This document shows positions 22,983 through 35,310 of a stretch of DNA of 64,000 bases, in pieces. Positions within the stretch are counted from its first letter, which is position 1, and every line of letters starts with the position of its first letter. The DNA is from Lonicera japonica (Eukaryota > Streptophyta > Magnoliopsida > Dipsacales > Caprifoliaceae): contig JAKCWG010000474.1 of assembly GCA_021464415.1 (NCBI GenBank), positions 20,601 through 84,600 on the forward strand, given 5' to 3'. The position numbers were made by a program, and so were the translations under genes. Below the pieces are notes generated by a model. The model was not told the origin of the DNA. It did not search any database and saw only the letters and a program-made list of their open reading frames with translations.

Positions 22983-24385
22983 ATCTTTTTTTTTTGAGTT
23001 ATCCCTTTATTTATAATACAAAATTAAATTTACCCATATTCTCATAATCTTTTGACTTTAATTCTGTGAAACTTGACAGTTGTTTAACTTTGTCCAATTT
23101 TTTTCCAGAATGACAATATTACCCCCATCTTCAATCTCAATCCTTCTCTTTCATCTCTACACATATGAACCCTAATTTCTCTAACAAATTAACTCAAATC
23201 CAAAAAAAACATCACTAATTCTAAATTATAAAGATCACCCTTTTACTTTCTTCAATTACCCACCATAAAAAAACCCCAATGTTTAACCCAAAACAGATAC
23301 AAACCAAACACAAATTGAATCAGAACACAAAAATAAAAAATGGATCTTGCAATTTTCGATTTGAAAATTGAACCCAAATACTTAAATAAACCAACAAATC
23401 AAAAGAGTTGTGATTTATCAAAAAAAAAAACAAAAAGAGTTTCTCTCTCTAATTTAAAGAAAAAAGGGAAGTGGGTTTGTGAATTTCTAGTGAGAGAAAG
23501 AATAAGGAGTTCAAAATTTCAAATGAGATAATGTTAAACAAGAGAAATAGACACATACATATGTGATATATACACACACATATAAAGAGAGAAAGTAGAA
23601 GGGTTTGATAGTGGTGGTGGAGGAAATCAATTTGATACATACATATATATATAGAGAAAGTATATGGGTTCGATAGTGGTGATATAGGAAATTGATTTAA
23701 TACATACATATGTGTATATATACACTAGAACATGCTATGTGATAACCCCAAATCGAGTCCCATAAAGAAAAAGTCCAAACCTCAAATCGATTTCCTCCAA
23801 CACCACCATATCCTCCGGCCACCCCTTTTTCCTCTCTCCTACATTAGCACCACCATCAGCGCCTCCATCTCCAGCCTCACAACCCCCGATGATTTGAAAG
23901 ATCCGAACTGAGTTTAAGTTAACCTTAATGGCAGAACAATTTAATCCCAAAATTTTGAATCTAACGTGAAAAGACTTGCTGTGAAATATGACATGAAAAA
24001 ATTGGGATCATTTTTTTTTCCAAAGTAGCTTTAATGGAAAAAAAAATAATTATTAAAACTTTGCCATTATAAAATTTCGATGTTATTGGCAACGAAGGAG
24101 GTAGTGAGGATAGAGAAATGCTATCGTAGACTATTGTTTACAACTAATTTTAGAGAGAGAAAGTAGATGGGTTTTGTGTTTAAAGAGAGAAATAAATGAA
24201 ATTAGGTTTAGGGTTCATAACACAAATCTATTGAAGAAGATGAAGGGTATTTTCGTCCAGATGATAAAAAAATTTGACGGAGTTAGACATTTGTCAACTT
24301 TCTGGGGGTTAAGTTAAAAGATTATGAGAATACGAGGGTAATTCTAATTTCGTATTATAAATAGGGTATAATTCAAAAAAGCCCT
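22983..24385. mobile_element. Mutator-like non-autonomous element, ~1.4 kb, TSD ATAAAA(C/T)AA
   Basis: Inverted ends of about 100 bp or more: both sides contain, in opposite orientation, TTTATAATAC, ATTCTCATAATCTTTT and TCAAATTTTTT/TCCAATTTTTT blocks. Flanks ATAAAACAA (22974-22982) and ATAAAATAA (24386-24394) agree at 8 of 9 positions. The interior holds CA/TA dinucleotide runs (23550-23740), a duplicated GAGAGAAAGTA(G/T)A(A/T)GGG phrase and a C-rich patch at 23790-23890. No protein-coding gene recognised. Confidence 0.65.
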
Positions 24386-26314
24386 ATAAAATAAGGAAAA
24401 TAGAAGGATTTAAAATCAAACATAATTCACCAATTTTTATGTGGATAACATAAATTATATAGTTTGGTGGATATTCTAACATTAAATTAAAAAAAAAAAT
24501 AATGTTTATTAAAAATTAGGTCACTAATTTTTTTTTGTAAGCCTATCCTTATATGTGGTTGATGAGGGACACAAATTAACTTAAAAAACCCCAAAGCTGT
24601 AATGAACTAAAAAAATATGTTGCTAGAAACAAAATCACCCATTCAATTAGGATTTTAAAATATCCTTCTAACAAATTGATAGATTATGGTGGATTTTAGG
24701 TCATTGGTATAAATACCAAATCCACTAACAAATTGATGGATTGTGGTGGATTTTAGGTCATTGGTATAAATAGCAAATCCACTAACAAATATTCTCTTGA
24801 TATATAATCCAAAAAAAAATGGAAACTGTATTTCAGACAAAAAAAAAAAAAAAGGTAGTGAAATAGAGCTGCCTGAATGTGAAAGAGAAGAAAAGTGAAA
24901 ATTTAATATATTATAGACTTAAACCCTGAACTTGTAATGCTAATCGCACAAAAACGCCCCACACAATACACAGCCTGCTTGACAAATATTACATCCCCTG
25001 TCCCTAAACTTCTCAACTAATCACACAATGTCCCCTCAACTTTCCATGTACTCTCTAAAATTTTTCAAAAAGTCCAGGTGGGGCCACGTGGCTCCGCCCC
25101 TTGATGTACGTACATACATGGTATATCTATATATGGGTTTCTTACTGAAAAGGGAATTGAATTACTTTATTTATATATGGGTCATAATTTTTTATTTTTG
25201 GTTTATGGGTCATTAGATTCATGTATAAAAGCTTTTATATATGCTTTTGATTCCAGATCTAATAACTCTTGATATTCCAACTTTTCTTCTAGGTTTAATA
25301 TCAAGGAAAATGTACAAAAAGAATGAAGAGTCGAACACCATACATGTCCAACCTCTATGTTTATCTTCATTATCTGCCTCTACGTATAAAATATGGCTCA
25401 AAGAGTATCCTTCTCAATTTTTTTTGGTTATTAGGATAATCTATGGGGTTATTAAAATTTGCAGAAATACTAAAAAATCCGTACATTAAAATATGTTAAA
25501 CATTGTATGGATTTAAAACAGTCCATGGATTTAGCTGAATTCAGTGATTATAAAAAGTCAGTCAAAATATTTTAAAATCTAAACTGAATACACCCCTGTA
25601 AGAATTAGTTATATTTTTTTGAATTTTTAAAGTCCATAACTATTCAATTTTAATTTTTTAAAAAAATATTAAAATTTTGTTGTATTTAATTAGTATTTTA
25701 AAATTTCTTTATAAATTTTATAGTATTCAAAACTCTAATGACTTTAATGAATTTTATAAATTGATGGATTGTGGTGGATTTTAAGCTTTTTGGTATTAAT
25801 ACCAAATCCACTGACAAGTATCCTTTTAATACCAAATATTTGATGTAATAAAGCTTTTCTCAACCATTCCCTCCATCTTCCTCTTTAAACCCTAGGTACA
25901 CCGCTTTGTGATAATTGCATTTTTTTCTTTTTTCATATATAAGTTTTTCTTCCCACTACTCAATAGTTTTGATCATGACTAGAGTTACGGTGTTATTAGG
26001 TCCTTGAAGTTTTCTCTCATGACAGTATATATATACATATCTGGATTAGAGTTACGGTGTTATTAGGTCCTTGAAGTTTTCTTTCACGACAATATATATA
26101 TATATATATATATATAGGTAAGGTTTCAATTGTTACTTCTTTTTTTACCCATTGATAGTTATTGTAATATTAACTATTGGATGAAAAATTAATGGTTGAG
26201 ATCAAATGTGTAGTTGACTAACATAATTAATGCACATTGAAAAAATACAAAGTATTAAATGCAAAGTTAAGTGGGTAACTTGTTGTTACCTGATGACATG
26301 GCATTTTTTTTCTA
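24386..26314. repeat. Gene-free DNA with two short tandem duplications
   Basis: A 57-bp unit is tandemly doubled at 24668-24781 and recurs degenerately at about 25755-25815; the unit is itself nearly palindromic (GGATTT..GGTAT and ATACCAAATCC). A 67-bp unit starting AGAGTTACGGTGTTATTAGG is doubled at 25981-26114 and runs into a TA microsatellite (26093-26116). Short frames in this stretch show no protein features. Confidence 0.7.
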
Positions 26315-26924
26315 CTAGAAATTAGGTAGAAGGTCTTACTACACATTAATTTTTACCAAAACTCCAATGAATAATATTTTTTTGAATGAAGGGCCTATTT
26401 TTAATTGGTAATTAGTGTAAGAGGCCTATTTTGTTTTATATTTTAAACGAAGGTATTTGAATAAATTTAAATATCATTTAATTAATAAAAACATGTTATA
26501 TATTACCTAAATTACCCCCTCTTTATGAAATTTGCACAAAAAATATGGATATTGCAGTGAAATATGGACTACAATATGAACTTTGCACTAGAAATATGGA
26601 CTGCAAAGTTCACATTGCAGTAAAATATGGACTGCAATATGAACTTTGCACCAAAAATATGGACTACAAAGTTCATATTGCAGTAAAATATGAACTGCAA
26701 AGTTCATATTGCAGTGAAATATAAACTGTAAAGTTCATATTGCAGTCCATATTTTAATGCATTTTTAGTTTATTTTAAGGGTTGGATGTCATTTTATAAT
26801 GAAAAAAAAAACACATGTCATATTATAAATAAAATAAAAAATAGGCCCTTTATTTACAAAAAAATTATTCATTGACTTTAGTGTGAAAATCTTTCTCTAA
26901 TAAGACCTTTTTTTTAATTGTCCA
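26315..26924 (-). mobile_element. Mutator-like MITE, copy 1 (610 bp), 9-bp TSD TTTTTTCTA
   Basis: This is the same family as 54020-54637 but in the opposite orientation. It begins CTAGAAATTAGGTAGAAGG and ends AATTGTCC(A); inverted ends share AGGTCTTA followed by CAATGAATAATATTTTTTT-type sequence and AGGGCCTATTTTT. TTTTTTCTA flanks it at 26306-26314 and 26925-26933. The centre (26540-26760) is an array of ATGGACTGCAAAGTTCATATTGCAGT-like units in alternating orientation, each able to form a hairpin. No coding sequence. Confidence 0.8.
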
Positions 26925-27517
26925 TTTTTTCTATTTAATTTTAAGGAATCATAAATTAGATATCCATTACATAATTTTGTAATTCCAATAGATGATATCC
27001 CTATTCCTTAACCATATAAAATGGGTGATTTTATTTATATTGATATTTTGCAGTTAATCTACATTATTAAGTTAATTAGTATTGCCGGCTAAATTAATCC
27101 ATAAGTGTAGATAAACTAACAAAAAAATATTATTAATTTTATTTTATAAATATTATTTTATTAATAATTTAATATTAAAAAATAAATTAGATTAATAGGT
27201 ACATCTACTTTAATTAAATAAATAAAAATATGGTTTTTTTTAAATTACAAATCAAATACTCTCATTCTAACAAAGGATATTCTATTTTTAGAATTAGTTT
27301 CAAGGATAACTTTTTAATCGATGACAAAATAAATTTTAATTTATTATAAATAAAAGATAGTCATTTTCAAAACTATCCCTTATTAAAGATAACAATTGTT
27401 AAAAAATAAAATAATATAAATAACAAAAGCTAAAATTCAAACTAAACATCTCAAACAAAGATTTCAAATTTAAACATGTAATCGAAATCTTATCATAAAG
27501 GTCAACCAAGAACATAA
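26925..27517. other. Intergenic, AT-rich, no gene seen
   Basis: Very AT-rich with no long open frames, recognisable repeats or RNA-gene signals. Confidence 0.5.
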
Positions 27518-27909
27518 GAGCATCTCCAATCGTCTTGTATAAATTTTATGTAAATCCTACGTGTCAAAGTGGGATTTACACAAAAATAATAAAGAATTTG
27601 TTTTATACTCCAATAGTCCGTTTTAGACTTTTGTATAAATATTAAACTACCAATTAGATACTCACAAGTGAAACTTATCATATATTTATTCCCTTACTTT
27701 TCAAATCCATTTATTTCTAGAAACGGGATGAGGGAAAATAGACACGAGATTATCTGATGTGGTTGTGTGAATTGAGTTTGTATTTTACACAACCTTTTTA
27801 CATAAATCTAAGTGTCAAAGTTTCTTAAAAGACTGTTGAAGATATTTTTTTTTACAAAACATGTAAATTTTACATAAATCAAAATTATACACTACAGTTG
27901 GAGATGCTC
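27518..27909. mobile_element. Tourist/Harbinger-type MITE, 392 bp, TSD TAA
   Basis: Perfect 12-bp terminal inverted repeat GAGCATCTCCAA, with further inverted matches inward (TAAATTTTATGTAAAT and ATGTAAATTTTACATAAAT). TAA on both sides (27515-27517 and 27910-27912). GAGCATCTCCAA termini recur in plant MITE families. No coding sequence. Confidence 0.8.
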
Positions 27910-27940
27910 TAAGTATTATATATATATATATATATTTTAT

Positions 27941-28066
27941 GGATAGTGATAACATGTGCCCTTAGGGCACATGTTAAAGACTTAAATGTAGAAAGAAATT
28001 AGGATTTTATTATTTCTATATTTAGGTCTTTAACATGTGCCCTAAGGGCACATGTTATCACTACCC
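27941..28066. mobile_element. 126-bp foldback MITE, near-perfect hairpin, 9-bp TSD ATATTTTAT
   Basis: Arms of about 57 nt pair almost perfectly. Each arm also contains its own palindrome, ACATGTGCCC joined to GGGCACATGT, so cruciform or double-hairpin folding is possible. ATATTTTAT flanks exactly (27932-27940 and 28067-28075). The 9-bp target suggests a Mutator-type mobiliser. Such a stem would be a natural source of 24-nt or 21-nt small RNAs if transcribed (inference). Confidence 0.85.
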
Positions 28067-28624
28067 ATATTTTATTAATTCCGAAAAGTATAAATTTTAA
28101 ATTAATTATCAAATGATAAGATGCTACAATTTAAAAAAAAAAGAGTTTATGTATAGCAAAAAAGAAAAATAAAAATACTTGAGAATTGTGAACCTTTCAA
28201 AAAAAAATTAAAATTTTGATGATTTTTTTTAGAATTGTTTGTAGGCTTATTTATTTCACATATTTTCATAAAATATTTTTTTTTTTTTGAAATACCAAAT
28301 AAATCTCAAAGGTTTATGGTATGTTGTTTGCATAATTATCCCCTCACAAACTATTCAAGTGAAAGAAAATACTATTCGTATTATAAATTATAGTACCAAA
28401 AGTTGTGCTAGCTAATTAATTACATGACCATGAATACTTTATATGATTATATATTAAAAAATTGATAAACATGAAATAGGTCTAATGTGATTGTCAACAT
28501 AGAATAATATGTATACTTGATTCTTAAATCTTTATTATTATTATTATATGAAATAAAATGGTGGAAGTATTAATAACATTGTTAATTGAAAATATTTTTT
28601 AATAAAACCCTTTAAAATTCTTTA
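28067..28624. other. Intergenic, AT-rich, no gene seen
   Basis: No gene, RNA gene or clear repeat; only poly-A/T runs. Confidence 0.45.
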
Positions 28625-29348
28625 AGGGTGTGTTTGGAATGTGGATTTGTGAGAAGATTTTAACATGAGATTTGTATTTGGAATCTTAAATCTAAATATT
28701 TTTGTTTGGTATGATATTATGATTTGAGATTTATAAATATATTCAAATAATAAGATTTAATATTTATCTTAAAGTTATAACTTTCAAATTTTAGAGATAG
28801 GGTTGTTCCTTATAAATCCTAAACTTGTGAAGTTGAAAAAAATATTAATTGATTTTTAAACAAATTATTATTTTTTATTATTATAAATATATTTCTAATA
28901 TTAATTATAATAATAATATGAAGGATGACAAAGGATCGTGCGTTATCCAAAACTAAACCCAGCAAGCATATAAACACATTCCAATCCGATGCAGGTTTTA
29001 TTATTTTAAATATAAATCTGTCGTGAATAGTGTACGCATAAACCCACTCCTATCCCGTGGCAATTACGCTATATTATAATGAATAAAATACTATAATAGG
29101 GGCAGGTTGAGTCAAATGGGTTAATTTTGTATAAGCATGCGTTCCGCCATGGCGTCAAAAAATAAAAATAACTTACTAATCAACTAAATATAAATTTTAG
29201 CGAAATAATATTTAGATTTATAAATCAATTTCCTTGTATTTGTTAAGTAAACACAAAATTTTAAACTATTGTATTTCAAATATGTAATTTTTGAATTTTA
29301 GATTTTTGAATTTTAAAGCTAAATTGAATTATATAATTCAAATGCACC
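28625..29348. mobile_element. Probable Harbinger-type MITE, ~724 bp, TSD TTA
   Basis: The left end AGGGTGTGTTTGGAAT has the same form as the 5.9-kb Harbinger element at 16001. The right end read inward, GGTGCATTTGAATT, is a weaker match. TTA precedes and follows (28622-28624 and 29349-29351). The interior is AT-rich with inverted AATCTAAATATT words. Not coding. Confidence 0.45.
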
Positions 29349-30559
29349 TTAAAAGAAAATAGAAAATAAATTAAAATAGAAGTAGATTTTGATTAGGAAT
29401 CTAAATTAAAATGAATTCTAAATTAGTACAATTATAAATTAATTTTAATTAGTGGATATACTGCTCAATTTTGAAAATGGTACAAAATTTGTTTGTCAAA
29501 CACAACACATTGATTATTGAATAAAATAATTAATTATTTAATACTAAATAAGATATATTTTAAGTGTTATTTAGGAAGTCGTATGCATACTTCCGTATCT
29601 GATCAAATTATTAAAAGTTGAGTTTGTTTGAAATCCTTTAAATTAAGAAAATATGTTTCTTTTAATATTATTTTATGTTAGTGTGTTAAAATTATTATTT
29701 AGTTGAACAGTGACTAATAAAACTGGTAGCACAAGTTATATGAGATGTTTCAAATTAATTTTTAGGTTTTTATTATAATATGATTTGTCACGAATGATAA
29801 TAAAATGATTAAATTCAAAGTGTTATTAAAATAGTTGAGTTGTATGTAATTTGTAAACATATTGTATAGAGATGAAAATTCAAAGTCAAATATATTTTGA
29901 AAGTATTATTTTTCATAAATTTATGTTATTAATTAACTATAAAACTGAAATGACGAAAACACCCATAAACACTTATCCTAATTTGAAATTGAGTTATCCT
30001 AGGTTTATTTGGCAAATAAAATCTTTAAAGAATCTTGTTTGGTTGAGATTTAAAAACATGTTTTGAAAAGTGAATTTAATTATTGTTGAAGTTTTTTTCA
30101 ACCAATTCAAAAAAACTAGTAATTTTTTTTTAAAAAATAGTAACAATGGATCTTGTTTTATAGATCTCGATGATTATGTTTCAAATGTATTTTTTTTTTA
30201 TCTAATTCCAATTTTTTAATTTAAAGTTATGGTATTTTAAAAAATTTATGAGAGAGAAAGTAAAGTTATTTGGGAAGTGTGAAGTAAAGTTGACAGTTTG
30301 GTAAAAAAATTTAAAACTTGATTTTAAAATCTCAACCAAACACCACCTAAAGTTTAATTAATAAAAATAAAAATAGAATATGTCACCTTAACCTGTTATA
30401 ACATGTTAAAGGAGTTGACACCTCACCAATGTACATTAATTATTGTCAGTACTCATCAATGGGTATAAAGAGAAGATAACCATTGAAAACTCATCCATAT
30501 AAATATATATATCTCCGAAAGGTGATGCTGATGAAGAAATGAGCATATCGGGGGGCCAT
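29349..30559. other. Intergenic, AT-rich; weak inverted repeat at 30035-30344
   Basis: Mostly AT-rich and featureless. TTGTTTGGTTGAGATTT at about 30035 reappears inverted as AAATCTCAACCAAACAC near 30328-30343, so a decayed Tourist-like MITE is possible. The 64-codon frame at 29872 has no protein character. Confidence 0.4.
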
Positions 30560-32659
30560 TTTAACCTTCTGGATTTGAAAATTAATTTTTGAAAAACTCA
30601 TTTTGGAAAATGACTCATTCTGAGAAAATTTATTTTGGAAAATAGTTTTGAAAAGTCGGGAAGTTCTGTCTTCTTAGAATTGTTTTTCATAAAAATAGTA
30701 ATAGGTAAATTCTCACTAAAGGGGCTTAATAAGGGATTTCTGTAGGCAGGGTTAGACAGCCATCGACCGTATTTACCAAACCGAAAGTTGGTATATATGA
30801 CAAGGCCTTTTGTTCACCATTTTCACGTCCATTGGACAAAAAAAATGCAAAAAATCACGTGTACTAGGATGACACATCCTATATGCAAGCGTGGTTGAAA
30901 GGGTAAAGTTTAAGGTTCCCTCCTATTTGGCAGGTCATGCTATATACTGCAAGGGCGAGTACATGCAAAGACCTTTTAATATACATTCTGTGTACGTGAG
31001 TATTATCATCACTCGATATATCTCAATTTGGTATTAGGCCAAGGAGAGTAAAAATTAGAGCTTTCGGTTTATGTTGACCTAGATGAACCAATTCCCTACT
31101 TCCTAAACAAAATTTTCAGGGTTGAATGTGGTAATTTAAATACTTGTGATAATGCATGTTAGATAGTGCCTGCGCACAAAATAATGATTATTGAAGTACA
31201 TTATGATGAATGCTTATGGTTTGTTTGGTTACTTTGAACTTTTTATTTATGAAAATATTTTCCACAAACAACAATTTCAAGTAAAAAGGCAAGCTAAGTA
31301 TCCACTTAATCGCATCTATGTTATCCTAGAATTAAGGCTTCATGGGGTGGAAAGCAATAACAAACAAAGAAAAACAAGTCATACATGAATATTTTACTTT
31401 TGTTTAGAGTCGAATCCTTTTAAAAAAATTCTCCCCACTAGAGTTGCCATTATGAGAACCCGCATTCTCTACGCCAAGTACTTGTGGGCGGTAATTTCGT
31501 TTTGTCAAAAGAAAGAAAGGGTTTTGTTTTAAAAATCAGTTTTGAAAAGAATCAGAGTTGCTAGTTTGTTTCATTAAACAAACAAAATGTTTGTCTAAAA
31601 GAGATGTATTTATGAACTAAATATTTTCTTATACATAATGTATGCAAAACCAATTAATTTGAAGGGTTCGAAGATTAAGTTACGAACTGGATAGGTGTTA
31701 GGCACCCAATTCCGCCTTTCGGTCTTTTAAGTAGGATATGCGCGTATTATAATTCAGCTCTTGCGTTCTAGTACTATTACTTTATAGCTTTTCGTGCTTA
31801 CTTTAGAAAATAGAATTCTGGGGATAGGATGAAAACGACGTATTTCCTAGTTCAACTATGATGCTGGAAATTAGTATGTTTGATTTGAAAGATATGTTTT
31901 GATAATAGTAGATGCAATGAAATCAGTGATTCTAAGACTTTGGAATACGCCTTTGGTTTTGGAAACAATTTGAAAAGAGATTTTGGAAAGCTATCTAGTG
32001 ATAGTAACTATGCAGATAAGAGTCTGAATTATAAAGACTGATAAATAAATAAAACTCGGAGAGATAAAATTATACTTAAGCTCTCTAAGAGGGAAGGAAT
32101 ATGGGTCTTCTGGTAAATACCACGAAATCCAGTGATTGTTGATGAAAAATACTAGAGAAGGGGTTAACATATAGCTGCACAGTCTTTAAAGAAACATAAA
32201 ATAAGCTTGTAACCTGGAAAAGGAGCCACTTGTGGCACGACAAGCTCTCTTGCCACATGTCACTCTCTGGTTGGTTGGTTTGGCTAGAGCTTGTAACTTG
32301 GCTTTCGATGGGTTGAAAAGTGTCATTTCGCATTCGAAATGCACCCGATTTGACTTGAGATGATTGTAGACTTGAATAGAATACCGGGGTGCATAGATCC
32401 TTGATCGGGCTTGCAACACAGGGTTGGTTGCGTCACCGAAAAGTTCTGTTTGTTGCTTAGTTGCTGCTAGTTTCGCTCCAATCTTTCTAGAAACTGAATT
32501 AGGGATGTGCAGTACCTCAATTTCCTTAATAGACTTCCTCGATGCATGAAAAAGTCTTTCAGGAGTTTCTAACATCCTAGTGAGTCTAGGACTCAACGTG
32601 TATATAGTGCATTTCGAAAAAATGGATTATTGTGAGGGTCTTAAAATAGGGTGTTCACA
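30560..32659 (-). mobile_element. Truncated Tat-type retrotransposon relic: leader plus one LTR
   Basis: From about 30860 to 31435 the sequence matches the leader of the intact element (49380-49640): both contain CTCCCTCCTATTTGGCA, a CATCACTCGATATA stretch, CCAAGGAGAGT and CTTTCGGTTTATGTTG in the same order. Next come a degenerate primer-binding site and an LTR. Orientation is the same as in the neighbour (coding on the minus strand). No gag or pol remains, so the element was truncated in its leader on the low-coordinate side. Confidence 0.7.
31451..32659 (-). repeat. Lone LTR of the relic element, ~1.2 kb
   Basis: Starts TATGAGAACCCGCATTC (aligned with TGTGAGAATCCGCAAAT of the intact LTR) and ends GGGTGTTCACA. 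It shares the AAGCACCCATTCCGCCCTTTCGGTC-type block in the form GTTAGGCACCCAATTCCGCC around 31690. A 136-codon minus-strand frame (32186-32596) lies inside. It is probably LTR sequence that happens to be open, and I do not call it a gene. Confidence 0.65.
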
Positions 32660-32944
32660 ATATGCAATTACATTTTTTTTTTATAAATTAAGCTAATTAA
32701 AACATATGTTAGAAAAGCAATAATACAACTGAAATAGTTTTTCAAAAATATTTAAACTTGAATTATAAACAATTTATGATTTGAAGAAAGCAATTCATAG
32801 TACATAATGAAAAACTATAAATAAAACCGTGAAAATTATTATTTTTTGCCAAAGGAACATTGATATTACTTTTTTTTTCTATTTACCCCTTAGAATTTAC
32901 CATTTTAACATCTAAATTTAGTTAGCAAAATATTGTTGTACTTT

Positions 32945-34465
32945 TGTGATAATCCGCAAATCCGACCCCCGGGTCTCGTCCCCGTTCGTTTAGGCGTCTG
33001 AAACGTCGGAACGGATTCCGTTGTTCCATTTGCTGGAGTATTTTTGATAATTCATATCACATGTACCTATGTTCTATTTCTAGATGCAAAGGGGTTCTTT
33101 CAGAGTCGCTAGTACGTTTTACGAGAAAACGGACAAAAATAGTTGTGTAAGAGGAAAGGCTATAGACAAGCCTTTCTTTACACGTTTGTCTACGAATCCA
33201 GGATTCTATAGGGTTCGGAAACTATATTACGGTTTGGGAAGGTGTTAAGCACCCATTCCGCCCTTTCGGTCTCTAGTGGTCTTTTATATGTTTATTCTAT
33301 GTTGAAGAACTTGGATGCTTTTATTGACAGTCTACTACTCTCTAAGTGAAAACCATGATTTTGGGAAAAAACGAGAAAGGGGATGAAAACCTTTGTGTTC
33401 CGGGATCCAATGTTTAGTTTTGAGAGATGCAAATACAAGTGTCAAGAGTTGTTCTTACTTTAGAGGGAGTTTTACCGTGTTATTTCTCAGATAACAACGA
33501 TTTTTCTCGGGTTTGGATTCATTTGGGAAAAAGTGTTGGATCTTGTATCGGAACTAATTTAATATGGAATTAGAAATCTTGAGGGGAGTTCTACCAGATG
33601 TATCACAATCTATGAAACAGATATGATATACTGGATTTTTAATTCCTAAGTAAGTTTTACCGGTCCGGGTTTTGAAAACAGGATTTTATCTAGATGGTAA
33701 TATACTTACTCTTCGGGTTTTGTAGATAGTTTTATCAGGGTCTTTTGTTTTGAAAACGGTAGACTATTTGTAACTTGGCAATAAGTTTATTCAAATAAAA
33801 CGTGGACAAAACAACAGAAATAAAACAAGTACACAGATGTCTAATGTTAAATACTATAAGAGACTTTCTTTACCTTCCCGACGAGAATAATAATAAGAAA
33901 GAAAATATAATACGGCAGAGAGATCTCCGGCGATAATGATCTTTTCCTTTTTCAGATATTTTCGAGAATTCGATTCTAGAGACGGGACACGTCGAGTGTC
34001 GAGAATAGATTCGATAATTCTTCAGAAATAAGACGATAATAGAGAATACTTGATAAAAGACTAGAAAATCAGATTTAAAGCTTATAATTCTTCAATCCCA
34101 AGTTGCTGTCCTCCTAAACCCTTGGGGGTGTTGGCATATTTATACTGCTCGGAAGAGTATGTCGTGCGACACTTCCCCAAAAGGGGCATATGTAGCGCGA
34201 CAATGTGTCTTATGTCGCGCGACAAACTGCTGAAGTGATGTTTCTAACAGACTGATGTGTCAGAGAGTGGATGGTCTGGTGTCAGGAGGGATTGTCGCGC
34301 GACATACACATTTGTCGTGCGACAATTCTCTTTAAAAATAGGTTTGTTGGCCAACAAACCCTTTCGGGGTAGTTTCGGGTGCTCGGGTGGGTCCCGGACA
34401 AAAAAAATAGTAGTTTTTGAAGGTCGTTAGGGTTCTTGCGGGGGTCACGTATCGGGGTGTCTATA
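32945..34465 (-). repeat. 3' LTR of the Tat element, 1521 bp
   Basis: Matches the 5' LTR along its whole length. It reads TGTGATAATCCGC to GTGTCTATA on the plus strand; the outer CA of the minus-strand start has become TA. Carries the TATTTATA (minus-strand TATAAATA) box at 34137-34144 and five palindrome-like TGTCGYGCGACA sites at 34165-34325, several degenerate. It is 22 bp shorter than the 5' LTR. Confidence 0.92.
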
Positions 34466-34478
34466 GACCCTCTCGACT
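34466..34478 (-). promoter_or_regulatory. Polypurine tract next to the 3' LTR
   Basis: Read on the minus strand, GTCGAGAGGGTC directly abuts the LTR start, the place where the plus-strand DNA primer is made in LTR retrotransposons. It is short and imperfect as a purine tract. Confidence 0.6.
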
Positions 34479-34654
34479 CAAGCTCCTTGCTTGCAAGGAG
34501 TTGAGGCGACTGGAAGAGACCGTGATCCATGGCTCGCGCAAGAACTCTAAGAAAGTGTGTGTATGCAAAAAGTGCTCGTGAATGCCTCCGGAGAGGGCTT
34601 GTGTTACCTCATTGCCTCTTTCGAGGACTTTCATTTGCTCCAATCGCCTCAGAT

Positions 34655-35310
34655 GAGAGGACTACCATTGCTCCATTAGCCTCAGATGGGAGGACTACCT
34701 TTTGTTCCATTTTGCGCCTCAGGTGGGAGGACTACCATTGCTACACTGTGCCTCTCTGGGATGGCTTCGCCTCAGGTGGGAGGACTACCATTGCTACACT
34801 GTGCCTCTCTGGGAGGGCTTCTGATCTTCTCGCTTCAGATGGGAGGACTACCATTGCTCCACTGTGCCTCTCTGGGAGGGCTTCGCCTCAGGTGGGAGGA
34901 CTACCATTGCTACACTGTGCCTCTCTGGGAGGGCTTTTGATCTTATCGCCTCAGGTGGGAGGACTACCATTGCTACACTGTGCCTCTCTGGGAGGGCTTC
35001 TGATCTTCTCGCCTCAGATGGGAGGACTACCATTGCTCCACTGTGCCTCTCTGGGAGGGCTTCGCCTCAGGTGGGAGGACTACCATTGCTACACTGTGCC
35101 TCTCTGGGAGGGCTTTTGATCTTATCGCCTCAGGTGGGAGGACTACCATTGCTACACTGTGCCTCTCTGGGAGGGCTTCTGATCTTCTCGCCTCAGATGG
35201 GAGGACTACCATTGCTACACTGTGCCTCTCTGGGAGGGCTTCTGATCTTCTCGCTTCAGATGGGAGGACTACCATTGCTACACTGTGCCTCTTTGGGAGT
35301 GCTTTTAATC
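34655..35310. repeat. Tandem array with 52/63/64-bp units and a 179-bp higher-order repeat
   Basis: About twelve units of the form CTCAGGTGGGAGGACTACC, CATTGCTACACTGTGCCTC, TCTGGGAGGGCTT. Units alternate between a short form and forms carrying an extra CTGATCTTCTCG or TTGATCTTATCG insert. A block of three units recurs at a 179-bp step (for example 34864 and 35043). Every frame on both strands is open or nearly so because unit lengths are mixed; these are not genes. Tandem arrays next to the 3'LTR are known in Tat elements and can seed satellite DNA. Confidence 0.9.

Noticed and set aside
32186..32596. 136-codon minus-strand frame
   Set aside because: Lies wholly inside the relic LTR; likely LTR sequence, with no recognisable domain.
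34655..35310. CRISPR-like regular repeat pattern
   Set aside because: Units are directly adjacent with no unique spacers, and this is plant nuclear DNA.
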